Assembly: GCA_041170585.1 (NCBI GenBank)
Contig: JBEDNN010000001.1
Location: forward strand, 1 to 7,524
Direction of reading: 5' to 3'
Source of the DNA: JBDLSY01 sp041170585
GTDB taxonomy: Bacteria; Pseudomonadota; Gammaproteobacteria; Burkholderiales; Burkholderiaceae_C
DNA: 7,524 nt
This document shows, in pieces, positions 1 through 6,473 of the stretch; position 1 is the first letter of the stretch, and every line of letters begins with the position of its first letter. The notes beneath the pieces are model-generated. The model did not search any database and had not been told where the DNA came from. It was given only the letters and a program-made list of their open reading frames with translations. A program made the translations under genes and the position numbers.

Positions 1-251
1 GCAACCCCTAACTTACCAATGTCATACGCCAAAAAAGCAATATCTATCGGGCTACGACCATCGGGATCTATATACCTATATGGGTTATTGTTCGCATACG
101 CATAGCGGTTATGGCTGTGGATATTGTCGGTATCAAAACCAACAGGATCCATACTCATAAACCGACCTATCGCTGGGTTATAGTACCTCGCACCCATGTA
201 TGATAAACCAGTATCGTTGGCATACGGCTTTTCGGTATAACCAATTATGTT
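1..251 (-). pseudogene. Orphan RHS repeat-associated core tip (5'-truncated, continues past left edge)
   Basis: The minus strand reads an unmistakable RHS repeat-associated core: GYTEKPYANDTGLSYMGARY, then NPAIGRF, MDPVGF, HNRYAYANNNP and DPDGRSP, followed by the start of a variable region (IDIAFLAYDIGKLGV) at the window edge. In whole RHS proteins this core closes the YD-repeat shell and precedes the toxin tip. Here nothing upstream encodes YD repeats. The frame is open only back to the stop of the preceding small gene at 294-296, the intervening residues do not look like RHS, and no start codon with a ribosome binding site is visible. An internal ATG at 195-197 exists, but it falls inside the core. 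I therefore read it as a displaced RHS tip, a silent remnant that could recombine with a full-length rhs gene. The tip's toxin type lies outside the window. Recognition of the core is firm; loss of function is inferred. Confidence 0.85.
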
Positions 252-293
252 GGTGAATTTAAAACAGAACCTTAAATTTGATACTAATTCCGT

Positions 294-755
294 TTACTCA
301 TTGTGCCTAAAAGATGGATATACAATTGAAAAAAATTCTTGATTCAATTTTAATAAACAATTATCTATCAAATCTATTGAGCAATCATGCGGGACATCTA
401 TAGAAAAATAATCATACTCTTTTAAAGACACCGTATTACAATTTAATTTATTTAACTGAATTAGTACATTAGATATACTTTGCTCTTTGTTTAATCTAAG
501 TATCCAAATAGTTGTTCTGTTAGATTGAAAAACATGGTTCCATGAAATTACGTTATTTGAGGTATCTAACTCTACTGAAACAACATCGCCCACTGACAAA
601 TCATTAATAAACAATGGTGGAATGTCGATTCTAAAGCCTAAATCCATTTTTGTACAAGGGATATTCTCTATAGCTACAGGCGGCCAACCATCTTCCACCT
701 TTAGAGAAAAAGCCAAACTATTAGATTGCTTTATTGATTGATCATAATTTATCAC
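294..755 (-). CDS. Probable immunity protein, DUF4265-like (153 aa, GTG start)
   Basis: This small soluble protein has no signal peptide or membrane helix. From memory its first half matches the DUF4265 pattern: EDGWPPVAIE at residues 21-30, PPLFINDLSVGDVV at 46-59, then VISWNHV and RTTIWIL. The start chosen is GTG at 753-755, because it overlaps the TGA of the nuclease gene (GTGA) and has a strong ribosome binding site, GGAAAGGG, seven bases ahead. A longer reading from an ATG at 803 would lie wholly inside the upstream gene and add 16 residues before the conserved part. Translational coupling to a secreted nuclease-type toxin strongly suggests that it is the cognate immunity protein, protecting the producer and its siblings. 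The family assignment is by eye, and the immunity role is inferred from position. Its stop codon is the only thing separating it, in frame, from the RHS remnant downstream. Confidence 0.72.
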   Translation of the reverse strand: MINYDQSIKQSNSLAFSLKVEDGWPPVAIENIPCTKMDLGFRIDIPPLFINDLSVGDVVSVELDTSNNVISWNHVFQSNRTTIWILRLNKEQSISNVLIQLNKLNCNTVSLKEYDYFSIDVPHDCSIDLIDNCLLKLNQEFFSIVYPSFRHNE

Positions 756-2788
756 GGTGTTGCCCTTTCCATAGCATGACGATCTTGATGGCATAAGGGG
801 CAAAGCACAATAGCTTCACTATGCCTTCCGCCACCGTCTTTAATTGCAGGGTCATGATGAACTTGGGCTTGATTATTAGGTGTCGGAACCCCTCTTTTGC
901 TAGCTATATTCTCAACACCCCTACCACAGTCTTTACAAGCCATATTGCCACCATTTTCGGCTGCATTTTTTTCTTTAGCAAACGTTTTTTGTGCTGGGGT
1001 GAAGTCTCCAACACGTTTTCCAGAGTCTGTTTTTACAACACGCCCAGCCGCCGCCGCATCCACTACATCTTTTTTAGCATATTTTTTACTTAGTTCTTCT
1101 ATAAGTTTTTTTTGTTCTAATACGCGTTCTGTTTGTTTTGTTAGTCTTACTGTTACTTTTGCAGCTGCAGTTGCTTGATCAACACCAACAGGTATAACTG
1201 TGGACGCAATTGACGCACTAGCTAATAGTAAATCTGTTTCATTAGATACACCAGATGGGACTTCTGCTGCAGTTAATAACCAATCTAGTGAATCTGGAAT
1301 AACTCCAACGGCAGGAACACTTCCTGCAGCACCTAAAAGAGTATGAACAACTGGGCTTACGATTTCAGAATAAAAACCTCCTTTACTATTTGAAATAATT
1401 TTATTTCTTTCTTCCATATAAGAAATAACCTCTGGCCTATTCATATATTCTCTATATTCAGCGGTTTCTTGCTTTTCCTGCATTATGCAACCAGCTCTTT
1501 GACAATAATCAGGAAATCTAGGATACTGAAACTGCTCATATTTTTCTGGTACTTTACCAAATAATTTTTCATAATCTTCACAAGTTTCCCCTATACAAGA
1601 CGAATTTATTTCTTCTTGTTTTTTAGCTTCTGAAATTAAAAATTCCTCTTGTTTTTTAGCTTCTAAAACTCTAGCTTCTGGTGAGTTGTAATCTACTGCC
1701 CCTGGTACATCACAGAATACACTTTGATTACCATTCGTACAATATATTTTTTCAGGCAACGGTGGCGGTGGTTTAGCAACAATTAAAGGTTTTAGTTCTG
1801 TTTTACTCAATGAGTAGGCTTTATCTAAATCACCTGAATTCCCATGCAATCTATTGTGTGTTGTATGCTTCGTGCTATACCTTCTTTGAAGGGTATAATT
1901 ATCATAATTTTGTACATTGTCATACGTTGTTGTATAACGATTTAAATCATAATAAGCAACACCATAAGCGTGTGGCTTGAACCCTCGGTTATACACTTCA
2001 TACTGATGGACAGGGGTCATTGCACCTGTGCCTTCTAAAGAATAGTTGCTCATTTCTTCAATATACCCATTGGGTACTTGATTATGTCCACGTGTAACCA
2101 TCATCAAGTTACCTGTGGTATACGCACCTAAGGCTACATCAACCTTGGGATTGGGAATATTGCCATAATTAAAGATTCGTGCTCTGGACTCATAAATTCC
2201 ATTAGGAACATTACCTGATACAACAATCGCTTCACAATTTTTACTACCTTGTGGCATGTGTGGGCAACCGACTGGATTAGGAATCCTCTCACCACCATTT
2301 AAATCGCCTGTATGACTTGCTTTTGCACTTAATTGATTAAAATAAACATTGTATTGGCTTGGATACACTTGTAATGCACCATCACCCGGTTTATTCCAAT
2401 CAGGCGGTGGATTGTTTCGTCCATAGGTTGTACTACTAATTAATACAGGCGTTGTAGGTGTACTATACGTTTCTGCAAGTTCATTGGTGCGACTGCCTGT
2501 ATAAGTAGGCAATAAACCTTTAAGATCAAAATCAACTAAACTGGCAGTTCCTGTTGTAGGCGTTGTACCAACGGCATACATTACAAATTGATTGCTGGTA
2601 TTATCTATAGCACTTCCACCGTGTACTTGTACATTAACGGGCGCACCCAAGCTGTGATAAGTGCATAAATGATCATGCATTGAGCAGGATGCTTGGCTAT
2701 CTCGTGGTGTAAATAAGCATATAGCAATACATATTAAATATACAAGATTAATAATTTTCTGATAGGATTTAAAAGTCATTCTATTCAT
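752..2788 (-). CDS. Secreted polymorphic-toxin-like protein with C-terminal HNH nuclease domain (678 aa)
   Basis: Residues 1-34 form a Sec-type signal: basic residues, a hydrophobic stretch IINLVYLICIAICLF, and a likely cut after SQA. Residues 35-350 are rich in Tyr, Asn, Thr and Gly, carry several cysteines, look beta-rich and match no family I know. A PPPPLP linker at 341-346 is followed by a charged part with twin EAKKQEE repeats (376-382, 387-393) and more cysteines. Residues 475-545 are Gly/Ala/Val-rich and hydrophobic, like the pre-toxin segments of RHS toxins, then comes a short coiled-coil-like stretch (550-575). The last 90 residues resemble an HNH nuclease with zinc-binding pairs: CKDC at 618-621, HHDP at 644-647, and CPLCHQDRH at 663-671. 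The probable role is a secreted DNA- or RNA-cleaving antibacterial effector. An ATG at 2786-2788 is used; the ribosome binding site is poor. The GTGA overlap with the next gene supports a toxin/immunity pair. The nuclease domain call is fairly sure; the delivery route is unknown. Confidence 0.75.
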   Translation of the reverse strand: MNRMTFKSYQKIINLVYLICIAICLFTPRDSQASCSMHDHLCTYHSLGAPVNVQVHGGSAIDNTSNQFVMYAVGTTPTTGTASLVDFDLKGLLPTYTGSRTNELAETYSTPTTPVLISSTTYGRNNPPPDWNKPGDGALQVYPSQYNVYFNQLSAKASHTGDLNGGERIPNPVGCPHMPQGSKNCEAIVVSGNVPNGIYESRARIFNYGNIPNPKVDVALGAYTTGNLMMVTRGHNQVPNGYIEEMSNYSLEGTGAMTPVHQYEVYNRGFKPHAYGVAYYDLNRYTTTYDNVQNYDNYTLQRRYSTKHTTHNRLHGNSGDLDKAYSLSKTELKPLIVAKPPPPLPEKIYCTNGNQSVFCDVPGAVDYNSPEARVLEAKKQEEFLISEAKKQEEINSSCIGETCEDYEKLFGKVPEKYEQFQYPRFPDYCQRAGCIMQEKQETAEYREYMNRPEVISYMEERNKIISNSKGGFYSEIVSPVVHTLLGAAGSVPAVGVIPDSLDWLLTAAEVPSGVSNETDLLLASASIASTVIPVGVDQATAAAKVTVRLTKQTERVLEQKKLIEELSKKYAKKDVVDAAAAGRVVKTDSGKRVGDFTPAQKTFAKEKNAAENGGNMACKDCGRGVENIASKRGVPTPNNQAQVHHDPAIKDGGGRHSEAIVLCPLCHQDRHAMERATP
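763..770 (-). promoter_or_regulatory. Ribosome binding site for the GTG-started immunity gene
   Basis: GGAAAGGG lies seven bases before the GTG at 753-755 and inside the last codons of the toxin gene. It decides the start of the 153-residue gene and indicates coupled translation of toxin and immunity proteins. Confidence 0.7.
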
Positions 2789-2869
2789 ACTGTTTTTTTA
2801 GTTAAAGTATGTTGAAGTATATTGGTGATTGATATTGTTTGTATAACTATTATTATTATTAGTATTTAT

Positions 2870-3232
2870 TTATTTTGTATACAATTTTTTAAAAATTTTA
2901 TTACAGATAATATAGAGTGATATGACTATTATGATTAATAATAGGATTGCCCATATATTAATAAATATCCATTCGCCAGTTGAAATACCTTCTTCAAACA
3001 AGATAATATCAGGGGATAACTTCCATAATATATTTAATCCTTGAGTATGTTGATACACTGCCATCATTGCTTTAAGTGTCTTGTCTGATAAAACAATTGT
3101 ATTATCTATACCTGACATTAATATACAATATTTTATAAAACCCATAAATAACAGCAAACATGAAGTACCGCCCAATATAATATTAAAAATAGTACTAAGA
3201 TATATTTTTTTAATGATAATGCAATACTTCAT
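2870..3232 (-). CDS. Hypothetical small membrane protein, two predicted helices (120 aa)
   Basis: I do not recognise this gene with confidence. The protein has a basic N-terminus (KYCIIIKKIY), a hydrophobic helix at about residues 14-39, a polar loop of about 45 residues holding GLNILWKLSPD, a second strong helix at about 88-110 and a basic tail KIFKKLYTK, so both ends probably face the cytoplasm. The layout, with the LNxLWxxSP motif before the second helix, faintly recalls the YniB family, but this is memory only. It sits between the toxin gene (81 bases downstream) and the importer operon's terminator (upstream), so it is likely transcribed from its own promoter and may run into the toxin gene. 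Whether it helps the toxin locus, for example in export, or is a bystander cannot be told. No clear ribosome binding site is seen. Confidence 0.55.
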   Translation of the reverse strand: MKYCIIIKKIYLSTIFNIILGGTSCLLLFMGFIKYCILMSGIDNTIVLSDKTLKAMMAVYQHTQGLNILWKLSPDIILFEEGISTGEWIFINIWAILLLIIIVISLYIICNKIFKKLYTK

Positions 3233-3279
3233 AAGACTTAACTTTTTTCATAAATAATTATGATTGTTTATAAAATATA

Positions 3280-3311
3280 AATGAAGACGAATCTGTGTGT
3301 TCGTCCTCATT
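3280..3311 (-). terminator. Intrinsic terminator of the importer operon
   Basis: On the minus strand a 12-bp stem (AATGAGGACGAA-type arm, one G-T pair) with an eight-base loop CACACAGA is followed by the T-rich run TTATATTTT. It lies 14 bases after the stop of the 75-residue gene and so closes the unit permease-ATPase-75 aa. It also separates that unit from the 120-residue gene. Confidence 0.75.
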
Positions 3312-3325
3312 AATTACTTATTTAT

Positions 3326-3553
3326 TTATTGTGAATTACCTTCCCAGCGATGACGTTCAACATCGGTATCATAAGTTTTTTGTGTGCCGTCTACGTTTTC
3401 AAAGGTTACTAATAACCCTTTACCTTTTCTAACGACTTCATCAGTTTTAAATGGGCCTGCCCATAAGAAATAATTTTCATCATACTTTGCTTCATGATTA
3501 GAATTCTTAGGACGCATGATTATTTTTCGAGTTGCAATGTCAAATGCCATCAT
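3326..3553 (-). CDS. Hypothetical small soluble protein (75 aa), last gene of the importer operon
   Basis: I do not recognise a family. The protein begins MMAFDIATRKIIMRPK, is highly charged, has aromatic residues in YFLWAGPF (28-35) and ends VERHRWEGNSQ. It has no membrane helix, signal or cysteine. Strand-like alternation (GKGLLVTFENVDG) suggests a compact beta fold. The gene starts 32 bases after the ATPase stop, on the same strand and ahead of the terminator at 3280-3311, so it is probably co-transcribed with the importer genes. The ribosome binding site is weak (GATTGAA), and either of two adjacent ATG codons could be used. Uninterrupted frame, coherent composition and tight placement before a terminator favour a real gene. 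A function in uptake or metal/cofactor handling would be a guess from position alone. Confidence 0.6.
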   Translation of the reverse strand: MMAFDIATRKIIMRPKNSNHEAKYDENYFLWAGPFKTDEVVRKGKGLLVTFENVDGTQKTYDTDVERHRWEGNSQ

Positions 3554-3585
3554 TTCAATCGCTGTTTCAGCTATGAATAATTGAC

Positions 3586-4434
3586 TTAATCTATATATTC
3601 AGTGCCTTTTAGCAACTGTGCTGCAAGCAATGTATCAATATTGTAAGCCGTTGCTAAACTATTAATATTAACAATATCACGGCAAGTGCCTGCTATCCAC
3701 TGTTGATTGCCATCTATGTCAATGCTGCTAGGCATCAATACGTGGGTTGAAAAATTTAAACTTAATTTAATATGGTGACTGACTATTACCAATGTTTTAC
3801 CGCTGTGCTTAAGTATTTCTAAATGTTGTAGCTGCTGTACTTCGTCTAAATGATTGAGTGGTTCATCTAAAAACATTAAGTTAGCCTGTTGTGCTAAAGT
3901 TAATGACAAAGCAATACGCTGTTGCTCACCGCCACTGCGTTGCGATATAGGCTGGGATAACCACAGTTCAGGTAAGTTATTTAAAAAATAATTGTTGTGT
4001 ATTGATGTATTGATGTTTAGTAAATTTATCAACTGTAAAATACTTAAATGCCCACTCCAGTCTAATCGTTGTGGACAATAACTACGTAATTTAGCAAAAT
4101 CTTTTATATTGGCAGTGTTTGGTGTATAGGTATGCTTTATTAAATGAATAAAGTCATAATTTACTTGTCGTCCTATTAAGGGTAGCCCTGCACAGGCGTG
4201 TAGAATACTGCTTTTACCGCAGCCATTTGCACCCAAAATAACCCAACGTTCACCTGATTGCACTTCAAAAGACAGGTGTGCTGTTAAGTTGCGTTGTTGC
4301 TTACTAAGAGTATTAATACAGGTATTAATATACAAATTATTTATAGCAAACACCGTTGATTTTGTAAAAATAGGTTTTACAGCTTCAGTATTAATTTTCG
4401 TTTTAATTGCTTTAGTCAAATTAATTAAATTCAT
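3586..4434 (-). CDS. ABC importer ATPase, FecE/BtuD class (282 aa)
   Basis: This is the cytoplasmic ATP-hydrolysing subunit that powers the neighbouring FecCD-type permease. All nucleotide-binding motifs are present: Walker A GANGCGKS at residues 68-75, Q-loop CPQRLDW near 120-126, signature RSGGEQQR at 166-173 (variant of LSGGQ), Walker B LMFLDEP at 186-192, D-loop NHLD at 194-197 and the switch histidine in VSHH near 220. The length is slightly above the 250-270 usual for the class because of an extra N-terminal stretch of about 25 residues (MNLINLTKAIKTKINTEAVK). The ATG lies inside the last codons of the permease gene (14-base overlap), indicating coupled translation. An importer for ferric siderophore, haem or cobalamin is likely. 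Sequence alone does not separate these, so no gene symbol is given. Confidence 0.93.
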   Translation of the reverse strand: MNLINLTKAIKTKINTEAVKPIFTKSTVFAINNLYINTCINTLSKQQRNLTAHLSFEVQSGERWVILGANGCGKSSILHACAGLPLIGRQVNYDFIHLIKHTYTPNTANIKDFAKLRSYCPQRLDWSGHLSILQLINLLNINTSIHNNYFLNNLPELWLSQPISQRSGGEQQRIALSLTLAQQANLMFLDEPLNHLDEVQQLQHLEILKHSGKTLVIVSHHIKLSLNFSTHVLMPSSIDIDGNQQWIAGTCRDIVNINSLATAYNIDTLLAAQLLKGTEYID

Positions 4435-5323
4435 GGCTTTGACGTAAAATTAAAGTTAATAAAGTACCCGCCCCTAATAGCCCTAAAACTGCCCCAACGG
4501 GAATAACTTGAGGTGCAAATAAGCGTAAAGCAATTTGGTCGGCTATAAGCACTAATATTGAACCTGTTAGGCTTGATAGCCACAATATATGTCGTAAGGC
4601 TAAGTGATAGCGGTTGGCTACACGGTGCATCAATAAAGGGGCAACTAAACCTACAAACCCGACACCGCCGGCAATACTAAATGAAGCTGCTACTGCAATG
4701 CCAGCAATTAAGCAGGCACTATATCTCTGTTGTTTAACCTGAACGCCTGCTGCTTGAGCCAATAAATCGCCTAATTGTAAACGCGACAAATAAACGCCCT
4801 GTGATACGACATAAATTAAACAAATCAGTAAAGATACGCTGGGAATCAATAAATCAAGTGTGCTAACGACCCCCCCTAAATCACCCATTAACCAAAATAC
4901 TAAGCCGCGTAAGTTAGAATCAGGTGTTAAAGACATTAAAATAACGACACCTGTGCTACAAACAGTTGATAGCATAATGCCCCACAAAATGGTTTGCATG
5001 GCATTTAAACGACGGGCTACAGATAAAACTAGTGCTAGTAATAGTAAAGCCCCCGCTAATGATGCACCGCTGACTGCCCACAATGGCCATCCCGCTAATA
5101 AAGTTAAAGCTCCTGCTAATGATGCGCCACTGCTAACACCTAATACATAAGGTTCGGCTAATGGGTTACGAAAGACCCATTGTGTTAAGCAACCAGCTAA
5201 CCCTAATAAACCACCTGATAGTAAAGCTGCCATAGCACGTAACCATTCCAATTCAGCTACAGCACACAGTAAAGGGTTATTATTAATATTAGTGGAAACG
5301 AGTTCAGTTAACCAGCAAGGCAT
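4421..5323 (-). CDS. ABC importer permease, FecCD/BtuC family (300 aa, short N-terminus)
   Basis: This inner-membrane channel subunit is nearly all hydrophobic. Its family hallmarks are FRNPLAEPYVLGVSSGASL at residues 51-69, GGVGFVGLVAPLLMHR at 219-234 (the region before the ATPase-coupling helix, with Leu where a His usually follows Pro) and IPVGAVLGLLGAGTL at 274-288. Family members usually have 320-350 residues and open with a membrane helix about 40-50 residues earlier. Here the protein begins with a short polar leader and enters directly at the second-helix region (LEWLRAMAALLSGGLLGLAG). An in-frame stop lies 12 bases upstream of the ATG, so no simple extension exists. No good ribosome binding site precedes the ATG. 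The gene leads an operon with the ATPase and the 75-residue gene. No binding protein or TonB-dependent receptor is nearby, so these must be encoded elsewhere. The substrate is undetermined. Confidence 0.92.
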   Translation of the reverse strand: MPCWLTELVSTNINNNPLLCAVAELEWLRAMAALLSGGLLGLAGCLTQWVFRNPLAEPYVLGVSSGASLAGALTLLAGWPLWAVSGASLAGALLLLALVLSVARRLNAMQTILWGIMLSTVCSTGVVILMSLTPDSNLRGLVFWLMGDLGGVVSTLDLLIPSVSLLICLIYVVSQGVYLSRLQLGDLLAQAAGVQVKQQRYSACLIAGIAVAASFSIAGGVGFVGLVAPLLMHRVANRYHLALRHILWLSSLTGSILVLIADQIALRLFAPQVIPVGAVLGLLGAGTLLTLILRQSHEFN

Positions 5324-5574
5324 TGAGTTAAATTAGTAATAATTTACAGGTTATAAATTAATTGTAGTGTGATGTAATACACGATTAATATTTACGTTTA
5401 ATAATATTTACGTTTAATATTTATTGTGTTTGTTTTTAAAAAAACAAGTAGGACAAGTAAGACTCAATATTATACAATCCGTTATGCTGTACTTATTTGT
5501 AATAAATTGATTAAGCAGTAGTACATAGAAATATATTATAAAAATTAATATTACTAAAGAAGCCACTAAAAACT
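5324..5574. promoter_or_regulatory. Divergent control region between importer operon and folate genes
   Basis: These 251 bases are very AT-rich and hold no gene. Promoters for both directions must lie here. For folE2 a weak candidate is TTGATT (5507-5512) with TATATT (5532-5537), 19 bases apart; nothing stronger is seen for the minus direction. The region contains a perfect 16-bp tandem repeat (5387-5418), an A/T palindrome TTGTTTTT-AA-AAAAACAA (5430-5447) and twin ACAAGTA heptamers just after it. No convincing match to the known Fur or Zur box patterns was found by eye. Confidence 0.5.
5387..5418. repeat. Perfect 16-bp tandem repeat, two copies
   Basis: AATATTTACGTTTAAT occurs twice head to tail at 5387-5402 and 5403-5418, in the divergent intergenic region about 65 bases upstream of the permease ATG. 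It could be a double operator or a recent replication-slippage duplication. The direct observation is certain; the role is not. Confidence 0.9.
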
Positions 5575-6441
5575 ATGACACCAACCCATAATATTCAAAA
5601 CTTAATGCTTAATAATACGACTACGCCTATTTTACATAGTAAACACCTAGAAGATGTACAGGGTGCAATAGATAACCGTCAATTACCAATTGCACGTGTA
5701 GGTATTCGTCGCCTCAAGTGGCCTTTAATGTGGCAGGCTGTTCATGGCGTTGTACACACAGTCGCTGAATTTGAAATGACGGTTTCATTGCCGTCTACTC
5801 AAAAAGGAACGCACATGAGCCGCTTTATAGAGGCTTTAAATGATATGACAGCAGCAGGCACGGTGTGGAATCCTTTGACTGCAAAAGCATTTTTATCAAA
5901 TTTACTGATTCGTTTAGAAGCACAAGAGGCTTTTTTTACTGTTACTTTTGATGTTTTTTTGCCGAAAGCAGCCCCCGTTACTAAAACAACCGCTTTAATG
6001 AATTATTGTGTCACTTTACATGGGCATGCACACCATCAAGCGATTGATTTAGATTTAGAAGTACGTGTGCCTGTGATGAGTTTGTGTCCGTGTAGTAAAA
6101 AAATTGCTGATTATGGCGCACATAATCAACGTTCGCATATTCATATTAGAGGGGCAATACATGATACACCTACCCATCAATTAGGTATTGAAGATATGAT
6201 TCGTTGGGCTGAAGAATCTGCTTCGTGTGCTTTGTATCCGCTTTTAAAACGAGCTGACGAAAAGTATGTTACAGAATATGCTTACAATAATCCGCGTTTT
6301 GTTGAAGATTTAGTACGGGAAATTGCTTTAGCTGCTCAACATGATGGGCGTTTAAGTGATGTACGTATTGAAGCTGAAAATTTTGAATCTATTCATAACC
6401 ATAGTGCTTACGCTATGATTTATGTTCCTAATGCTGTTTAA
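5575..6441 (+). CDS. folE2: GTP cyclohydrolase FolE2 (type IB, 288 aa)
   Basis: The enzyme converts GTP to 7,8-dihydroneopterin triphosphate, the first step of tetrahydrofolate (and queuosine) synthesis, in the cytoplasm. The family is unrelated in sequence to classical FolE and does not depend strictly on zinc. Recognised blocks are ARVGIRRLKWP at residues 40-50, the HMSRFIEALND motif at 80-90, MSLCPCSK at 168-175 with the conserved cysteines 171 and 173, DYGAHNQRSH at 179-188, DEKYVTEYAYNNPRFVEDLV at 228-247 and the terminal block IEAENFESIHNHSAYA at 265-280. The length matches the family (about 260-300). ATG at 5575 is chosen; the purine run AAAGAAG ahead of it is 12 bases away and weak, and a second ATG ten codons in has no better site. 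It is followed by folD 60 bases later on the same strand, forming a folate unit. Confidence 0.97.
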   Translation: MTPTHNIQNLMLNNTTTPILHSKHLEDVQGAIDNRQLPIARVGIRRLKWPLMWQAVHGVVHTVAEFEMTVSLPSTQKGTHMSRFIEALNDMTAAGTVWNPLTAKAFLSNLLIRLEAQEAFFTVTFDVFLPKAAPVTKTTALMNYCVTLHGHAHHQAIDLDLEVRVPVMSLCPCSKKIADYGAHNQRSHIHIRGAIHDTPTHQLGIEDMIRWAEESASCALYPLLKRADEKYVTEYAYNNPRFVEDLVREIALAAQHDGRLSDVRIEAENFESIHNHSAYAMIYVPNAV

Positions 6442-6468
6442 AAGACATTTAATTTAAAAGACATTTAA
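6437..6468. repeat. Perfect 16-bp tandem repeat spanning the folE2 stop
   Basis: TTTAAAAGACATTTAA occurs twice head to tail at 6437-6452 and 6453-6468. The first copy includes the folE2 stop codon (TAA at 6439-6441). The duplication therefore lengthens the folE2-folD spacer without changing the protein. Confidence 0.9.
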
Positions 6469-6473
6469 AATAA

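Noticed and set aside
756..803. Longer start (ATG at 803) for the DUF4265-like gene
   Set aside because: It would add 16 residues wholly inside the toxin gene; the GTG with GGAAAGGG and the GTGA overlap is the better start.
821..1178. Plus-strand open frames opposite the C-terminal part of the toxin gene
   Set aside because: They overlap the HNH and pre-toxin coding sequence on the other strand, have low-complexity Ser/Phe-rich products and no ribosome binding site.
752..2788. Lipoprotein signal at Cys35 of the toxin
   Set aside because: The residues before Cys35 (DSQAS) lack the Leu/Val three positions upstream expected of a lipobox; ordinary signal peptidase cleavage after SQA is more likely.
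2848..2862. TATTATTATTATTAG triplet run between the 120-aa gene and the toxin
   Set aside because: It is short and in AT-rich intergenic DNA; no structural or regulatory role can be supported.
4860..5150. Plus-strand open frame of 96 codons within the permease gene
   Set aside because: It is the antisense of a clearly conserved FecCD coding region, and its product is repetitive (APANDAPL) through the duplicated block.
5430..5447. TTGTTTTT-AA-AAAAACAA palindrome as a terminator
   Set aside because: Its stem is only A-T apart from one G-C pair, with a two-base centre, and it lies upstream of both divergent genes rather than at a transcript end.
5324..5574. Fur or Zur operator in front of folE2 and the importer
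   Set aside because: No stretch gives a convincing inverted-repeat match to either consensus by eye.
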